From the NCBI GenBank assembly GCA_964436865.1, contig CAYTFK010000323.1:1-7829 (forward strand): a stretch of 7,829 nt of DNA, written 5' to 3'. Each line of letters starts with the position of its first letter. Position 1 is the first letter of the stretch. Origin of the DNA: JAXGPP01 sp964436865 (GTDB lineage: Bacteria; Planctomycetota; Planctomycetia; Pirellulales; Thermoguttaceae). The translations under genes were made by a program, and so were the position numbers. The notes beneath the pieces were generated by a model. That model worked only from the letters and a program-made list of their open reading frames with translations. It made no database searches and was not told the origin of the DNA. Shown here piece after piece: positions 6,001 to 7,829 of the stretch.

Positions 6001-7829
6001 TCGGTGACCGTCATGGTCAACGTGCCGGCGAACGTGCCGGACGTCAAGTTCGGCGACACGGTGGCCCGTTTCCGTCTTACGCGGGAGGGCATTGCCACGC
6101 CGACCGGCCTGGCCTGGAACGGCGAGGTCGAAGACCACATCGTGACGATCAAGGAAGTGGATTATGGCGACGCCTGGCGATCGGGATCGCCGGCCTACGC
6201 GACCACGCGTGGCCAGGGCGGCGCGGTCCATATTCTCGATCAGGACGGAATACCGGGACCGGATATCTTCTTAGGCGCGTCGGTCGATTCGGAATATGAC
6301 GGACAGCCGGCGGCGGCCACCGACGGTCGACTGGTCGCGGCGAACGGCGACGGTGCCGACGAGGACGGGGTGACGTTCGACAGGATGTTCCCCGGCGCTC
6401 GGTATGCGTCTGACGTGGTGATGGTCCCCGGCTACCAGGCAAGCGTGCGGGTCGTCGCTTCGGCCGCCGGATTCCTCGACGCCTGGATTGATTTCAACCA
6501 GGACGGCGTGTGGGACGCGAGCGAGCAGATCTTCAACTCCAAGCCGGTGGTGGCAGGACTGAACAGCGGCGCCGGCTGGTCGTTCGACGTGCCCGGTACC
6601 GCGGTATTTGGCGACACGGTGGCTCGGTTCCGGATCAGCACCTCCAACGCCGATCTCGGCCCGACCGGCCGTTATGCTGATGGATCGTTCCCTAGCGGCG
6701 AGGTTGAGGACTACGTGGTCACAGTAACCGATGTCGACTACGGCGACGCGCTGCGGGCGGTCCTGCCGACCTACCCGACATTGCGGGCCAACGGCGGCGC
6801 GGTCCACGTGATCGCCGGCCAGTTGTACCTGGGCAGCGGTGTGGACAGGGAAAACGACGGCCAGCCGACGCTCAAGGCCGATGGCGACGACTTGAATCCG
6901 GCCGGACAGCCGGACGATGAGGACGGCGTCGTGTACGATGGCGTGAACTTCGACGAGCCGCTGATCCCGGGCTTGACCTCGCGGATCACCGTCACGGCCT
7001 CGTTGGTGGGCGTGCTCGACGTGTGGATCGACTTCAACGGCGACGGCGACTGGAACGACCCGGTGGAGCACTTCCGCCAGACTGTGGGTCCCGGGCCGAA
7101 CACGGTGCTGGTCGCCGTACCGTCGGCGCCGAACGAGGTGACGATCGGCCAGACCTACGCCCGGTTCCGCTTGAGCGACCGCGGTGTGTCGAGCCCGTCC
7201 GGGCTGGACTTCAACAGCCCCGAAGGCGAGGTAGAAGACTATCGTGTGGAAATTCGGGCGGTCGATTTCGGCGATGCTCCGTCGCCCTATCCGACGCTCC
7301 GCAGCGACAACGGCGCGCGCCATCTCGTTGTGCCGAACTTCCACCTTGGCGCGGGAGTGGACGCGGAAATCGACGGCCAACCGAACGCGGGTATCGGCGA
7401 CGATCTTGCGCAGATCGACGACGAGGACGGCATCCGCTTCCTGCGGCACGTCAACGGCACCCTGCGCAAGGTAGAGACTTCGCTCCGTGCGGGCGAACTG
7501 ATTACGATCGACGTCGCGGCGATGATTCCCGACGGCTACGCCGGTGCGTATCTCAACGGCTGGATCGACTGGAACGCTGACGGCCGTTGGGACGGGGTTA
7601 ACGAGCAGGTCAGCGCGAACATGTTCCTGGTGAACAATTCTGGCACTGCCGACGGCACTCAATTCACAGTCACGGTGCCGGCGAACGTCAGTTCCGGCGT
7701 GAGTTACGCCCGGTTCCGCCTCAGCAAGGATCAGATCCCGGCACCCACGCCAGCCAATCCGACGCCGCAGTACGGAACGGCGCCTTCTCCGCTGTTGACG
7801 CCGGAAGGCGAAGTGGAAGACTACCGCGT
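1..7829 (+). CDS. Giant secreted/surface multidomain protein with 11 GEVED repeats (partial at both ends)
   Basis: Frame 1 is open across the whole window (2,609 codons plus two bases), so start codon, signal peptide and C-terminus lie outside. Domain order is jelly-roll end, small beta module, unnamed module, parallel beta-helix, Ig-like domain, then eleven tandem GEVED repeats. The frame is chosen because it alone carries recurring protein motifs: GEVED eleven times, ARFR or VRFR eleven times, and WIDFN-type loops eleven times. Synonymous codons vary between copies of these motifs, which points to selection on the protein. The product is rich in Asp, Gly, Ala, Thr and Val, strongly acidic, and has no cysteine by my reading. 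GEVED proteins are generally large predicted extracellular proteins of marine or environmental bacteria; a structural, adhesive or calcium-binding surface role is inference. No enzyme active site was recognised. The C-terminus probably holds more repeats and a sorting or anchoring module, which cannot be seen here. Confidence 0.95.
94..282 (+). other. Short beta-rich module (GSYQLEVRRGTDY)
   Basis: Residues 32-94 run from the end of the jelly-roll strand to FDTNYRF. The core is GSYQLEVRRGTDY at residues 60-72. The pattern G-x-Y-x-L-E-(V/I)-R resembles the beta strand seen in pre-peptidase C-terminal-like and related extracellular beta-sandwich modules, where a line such as 'G.Y.L.I' recurs. 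I do not recognise a named family with certainty. It could instead be the first half of the next module, since FDTNYR leads straight into it. Confidence 0.3.
283..645 (+). other. Unnamed module with GQ.F.I.DG.N and IPIYFSAGQTA.QVA motifs
   Basis: Residues 95-215. It opens with ITIPPAASIAHGQSFEIYDG (residues 101-119 region), continues NRQTFIF, a five-glycine turn, then IPIYFSAGQTAGQVARLVV and AAINQAYQNG (to about residue 170), and ends with LWGAVRVTGL near residue 200. The pattern suggests a strand pair that describes a value, a loop, then an amphipathic helix with AIN at its end. I recall similar 'DG.N..TFEF ... I.F....TA.Q.A..V..AIN' units in planctomycete surface proteins, but cannot name a Pfam family. 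No catalytic residues are evident. Its position before a beta-helix suggests a structural or binding role. Confidence 0.4.
661..1440 (+). other. Right-handed parallel beta-helix (pectate-lyase-like) domain
   Basis: Residues 221-480. Short hydrophobic strands alternate with asparagine pairs and glycine turns: GQIIIEANQI, IILENNLVAYSGTGGIRFEG, RIVNNTIYG, GTGISVANS, ILNNIVANLSVGITV. The NN pairs at residues 279, 310 and 337 are 31 and 27 residues apart, about one coil turn each, as expected for an asparagine ladder. The domain closes with FYLKSGSQAIDSS, then SPDLDLFGQLR and KDRGAID, echoing the 'SPAIDAG ... D..G..R ... DIGA.E' ending common to secreted beta-helix proteins (choice-of-anchor Q type). 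Such folds often bind or cleave polysaccharides. No catalytic Asp cluster is clear, so enzyme activity is not claimed. Confidence 0.7.
1441..1857 (+). other. Bacterial Ig-like (SbsA/Big_5-type) domain
   Basis: Residues 481-619, about 139 residues between the beta-helix and the first repeat. Visible elements are LLEFAIKLNDSGVGIND (about residues 514-530), VQIRRDGTLLTEGIDYFFQY, DVIHLFPAPGVWLLDHTYVI, and DLAGNRLQSN (about residues 595-604), followed by ATKFTVKLAG. The DLAGN motif near the end, with a preceding 'Y.I.L' strand, is typical of SbsA-type Ig-like domains, which act as spacers in surface proteins. The length is somewhat above that of a single Ig-like domain, so the first 25 residues may be linker. 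The fold is inferred from pattern only. Confidence 0.55.
1861..2355 (+). repeat. GEVED repeat 1 (divergent, N-terminal unit)
   Basis: Residues 621-785, the shortest unit. It starts DFGDAPDPSYPS, has NNGARHI, a shortened acidic stretch ending GDDDEGVVF, and the loop DMNHDGDWDD (from base 2095). After the loop it has an insertion (TFTWNSVTYSEKV) in place of the usual short link to the conserved Glu. Its arginine motif is VRFRFT, not ARFRIS, and GEVEDY lies at 2311-2328. The DGQP segment is missing. It abuts the Ig-like domain, so the changes may reflect a cap or junction role. Confidence 0.85.
2356..2904 (+). repeat. GEVED repeat 2
   Basis: Residues 786-968. The start is DMGDAPAKYGTL, with Met in place of the usual aromatic. 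DGPRH, FDGQP and GDDENG follow, then an unusual stretch with VDEDLESG in place of DDEDG. The loop DFNIDGVFDASE (2656-2691) has full EF-hand-like spacing. It ends with FARFRIS, a glycine-rich extension (GIGPGGLVPD), and GEVEDH at 2860-2877. Confidence 0.9.
2905..3429 (+). repeat. GEVED repeat 3
   Basis: Residues 969-1143. It reads DYGDAPAAYPTL, DGPRH, VLGTLVDDE, DGDDLNPVGGVNDEDGVTI, then PLVPGYASQIIV and the loop DFNANGIWDASE (3193-3228), with Asn at the fifth loop position. It ends FARFRIS and GEVEDY at 3391-3408. DGQP is replaced by VRPFTSA. The 'GDDLNP ... DEDGV' segment closely matches repeat 10. Confidence 0.9.
3430..4005 (+). repeat. GEVED repeat 4 (mosaic of two subtypes)
   Basis: Residues 1144-1335. 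The first half (GDAMRGSG, NTTRAQGGPAH, VMVPGHQA, LDGWIDYNQDGVF) resembles repeat 9. The second half carries EHLWGGMSQ (3814-3840), the signature shared only with repeats 5 and 6. The loop is DYNQDGVFGADE (3781-3816), with Tyr in place of Phe. The acidic motif is GDDTNGLDDERVDGN, without DEDG. It ends YARFRIS, then NGEVEDY with GEVEDY at 3967-3984. Confidence 0.9.
4006..4524 (+). repeat. GEVED repeat 5
   Basis: Residues 1336-1508. The start motif is DYGDHFFQ, the only unit in which Ala of GDA is replaced by His. It has GAAHV, YLGAMPDAEKNGQP, IGDGVDENG, MVPGF, and the loop DFNANNVFDAGE (4297-4332). This loop has lost both the acidic fifth and the glycine sixth positions. EHLWGGVSQ follows (4330-4356), then EARFRVS and GEVEDH at 4486-4503. 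It is closest overall to repeat 6. Confidence 0.9.
4525..5073 (+). repeat. GEVED repeat 6
   Basis: Residues 1509-1691. It reads DYGDAPDSYKTR, NDGPAHVL, MLGQAVDGENDGQP and DGDGADEDGLAY. An unusual basic stretch (SKRLYRDGTR) leads into ATIPSGTAMLDGWMDFN. The loop is DFNRNGVFDADE (4846-4881), with Asn at position five. EHLWGGTSQ follows (4879-4905), then MARFRLS and GEVEDY at 5035-5052. The 'PSG.(T)A.LD.WMDFN' segment is shared with repeat 5. Confidence 0.9.
5074..5580 (+). repeat. GEVED repeat 7 (canonical)
   Basis: Residues 1692-1860. This is the nearest unit to the consensus: DYGDAPDRYPVL, SGAVHAL, WLGARVDAEANGQP, NGDDLTGTLDDEDGVLI, PIIPGRTVSVTV, AWVDFNGDGVWSASE, FARFRLS and GEVEDY at 5542-5559. 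The loop at 5362-5397 has the full D-x-N-x-D-G and E12 pattern. Confidence 0.92.
5581..6159 (+). repeat. GEVED repeat 8
   Basis: Residues 1861-2053, the longest complete unit. It reads DFGDAADPTYPTK, SGAVHII, then an acidic insertion (DDDPEDPRDGAG), and LFIGSSVDAE. DGQP is absent (VPQASTDINR). DGDDNLGTPNDEE follows, then a GAPGG turn, PLVPGYTGRIIV and the loop DFNDDGDWLDPGE (5926-5964), which is one residue longer than most. It ends VARFRLT, WNGEVEDH, with GEVEDH at 6121-6138. Confidence 0.9.
6160..6735 (+). repeat. GEVED repeat 9
   Basis: Residues 2054-2245. It reads DYGDAWRSGSPAY, TTRGQGGAVHI, FLGASVDSEYDGQP, a longer AAATDGRLVAA link, NGDGADEDGVTF, VMVPGYQASVRVVASAAGF, and the loop DFNQDGVWDASE (6490-6525). 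It ends VARFRIS and GEVEDY at 6697-6714. Its length (192) and first half match repeat 4, five units upstream. Confidence 0.9.
6736..7263 (+). repeat. GEVED repeat 10
   Basis: Residues 2246-2421. It reads DYGDALRAVLPTYPTL, NGGAVHVI, LYLGSGVDRENDGQP, DGDDLNPAGQPDDEDGVVY, PLIPGLTSRITV and the 13-residue loop DFNGDGDWNDPVE (7030-7068). It ends YARFRLS and GEVEDY at 7225-7242. The GDDLNP segment recalls repeat 3, and the DGDW.DP.E loop matches repeat 8. Confidence 0.92.
7264..7829 (+). repeat. GEVED repeat 11 (cut by the window end)
   Basis: Residues 2422-2609. It reads DFGDAPSPYPTL, DNGARHLVV, FHLGAGVDAEIDGQP, GDDLAQIDDEDGIRF, an unusual basic link (LRHVNGTLRKV), and the loop DWNADGRWDGVNE (7567-7605), with Trp in place of Phe. 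YARFRLS is followed by a Pro-rich insertion of about 20 residues (PAPTPANPTPQ, then APSPLLTP) before GEVEDY at 7807-7824. The final strand and whatever follows lie outside the window. Confidence 0.88.

Larger units (their letters stand above)
1861..7829 (+). repeat. Tandem array of 11 GEVED protein repeats
   Basis: Protein repeats begin at bases 1861, 2356, 2905, 3430, 4006, 4525, 5074, 5581, 6160, 6736 and 7264. Unit lengths are 165, 183, 175, 192, 173, 183, 169, 193, 192, 176 and at least 188 residues. All eleven carry GEVED, ending in Y (repeats 1, 3, 4, 6, 7, 9, 10, 11) or H (2, 5, 8). The units abut with only a short strand and an xD(Y/F/M)GD link, so there is no separate linker domain. 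Nucleotide identity between units is limited to short stretches of about 20 bases around the motifs, so this is an old, diverged array rather than a recent expansion. It probably continues beyond the window, which ends three to four residues after the eleventh GEVED. Confidence 0.93.

Noticed and set aside
1324..6231. A 1,635-codon open frame on the - strand
   Set aside because: Its codons lie exactly opposite the codons of the real gene, so a stop would need TTA, CTA or TCA in the sense frame. These are rare at this GC content; it ends where the sense strand uses TCA (1324-1326). Its product is rich in Arg, Val and His, and its recurring VEVDP is simply the complement of the sense WIDFN codons.
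6271..7662. A 463-codon open frame on the - strand
   Set aside because: It is the same codon-aligned shadow as the longer antisense frame and shows the same VEVDP-type mirror motifs of the sense repeats. No independent domain is visible.
1861..7829. DNA-level tandem repeat or assembly artefact
   Set aside because: Repeats agree as protein but differ widely in synonymous codons and in length; identical DNA runs are only about 20 bases around motifs. A collapsed or artificially duplicated assembly would give near-identical copies.
1..7829. Promoter, ribosome binding site, terminator or small RNA inside the window
   Set aside because: The whole window is coding. GC-rich inverted patches exist but none is followed by a T run or placed at a gene boundary.

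Overview
The window lies inside one very large protein-coding gene on the + strand. Frame 1 (codons beginning at bases 1, 4, 7 and so on) is open from the first base to the last. It gives at least 2,609 residues with no stop codon, and the true start and end both lie outside the window. I see no intergenic space, RNA gene, mobile element, CRISPR array, promoter or terminator.

The protein reads as a secreted or cell-surface modular giant. Residues 1 to about 31 look like the end of a jelly-roll (MAM or concanavalin-like) domain. Residues 32 to 94 are a short beta-rich module, and residues 95 to about 215 are an unnamed module that begins with a GQ.F.I.DG.N pattern. Residues 221 to 480 resemble a right-handed parallel beta-helix, with asparagine ladders and a closing AIDS...DRGAID segment. 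Residues 481 to 620 resemble a bacterial Ig-like (SbsA/Big_5-type) domain with a DLAGN motif. From residue 621 to the window end there are eleven consecutive repeats of 165 to 193 residues. Each repeat closes with an invariant GEVED motif, the hallmark after which the GEVED domain family (Pfam, from memory) is named.

Each repeat follows one plan: a GDA start, then GA.H, LG..VD.E.DGQP, GDD...DDEDG, a W(I/V/M)D(F/Y/M/W)N.DG loop, ARFR(I/L/V)S and GEVED(Y/H). The acidic loops have the residue spacing of calcium-binding loops, so a calcium-stiffened extracellular stalk is a reasonable inference. The 2,609 residues contain no cysteine by my reading, which also fits an extracellular protein.

The organism is most likely a planctomycete (Planctomycetota, perhaps Pirellulales). 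The reasons are the high GC content with G/C-ending codons, the combination of beta-helix, Ig-like and GEVED modules, and the giant gene size. This is inference from domain style, since no taxonomic marker is present. Long open frames on the other strand, including one of about 4.9 kb, are shadows of this gene. The main interest is the internal evolution of the array: the repeats fall into subtypes, and one repeat looks like a mosaic of two of them.
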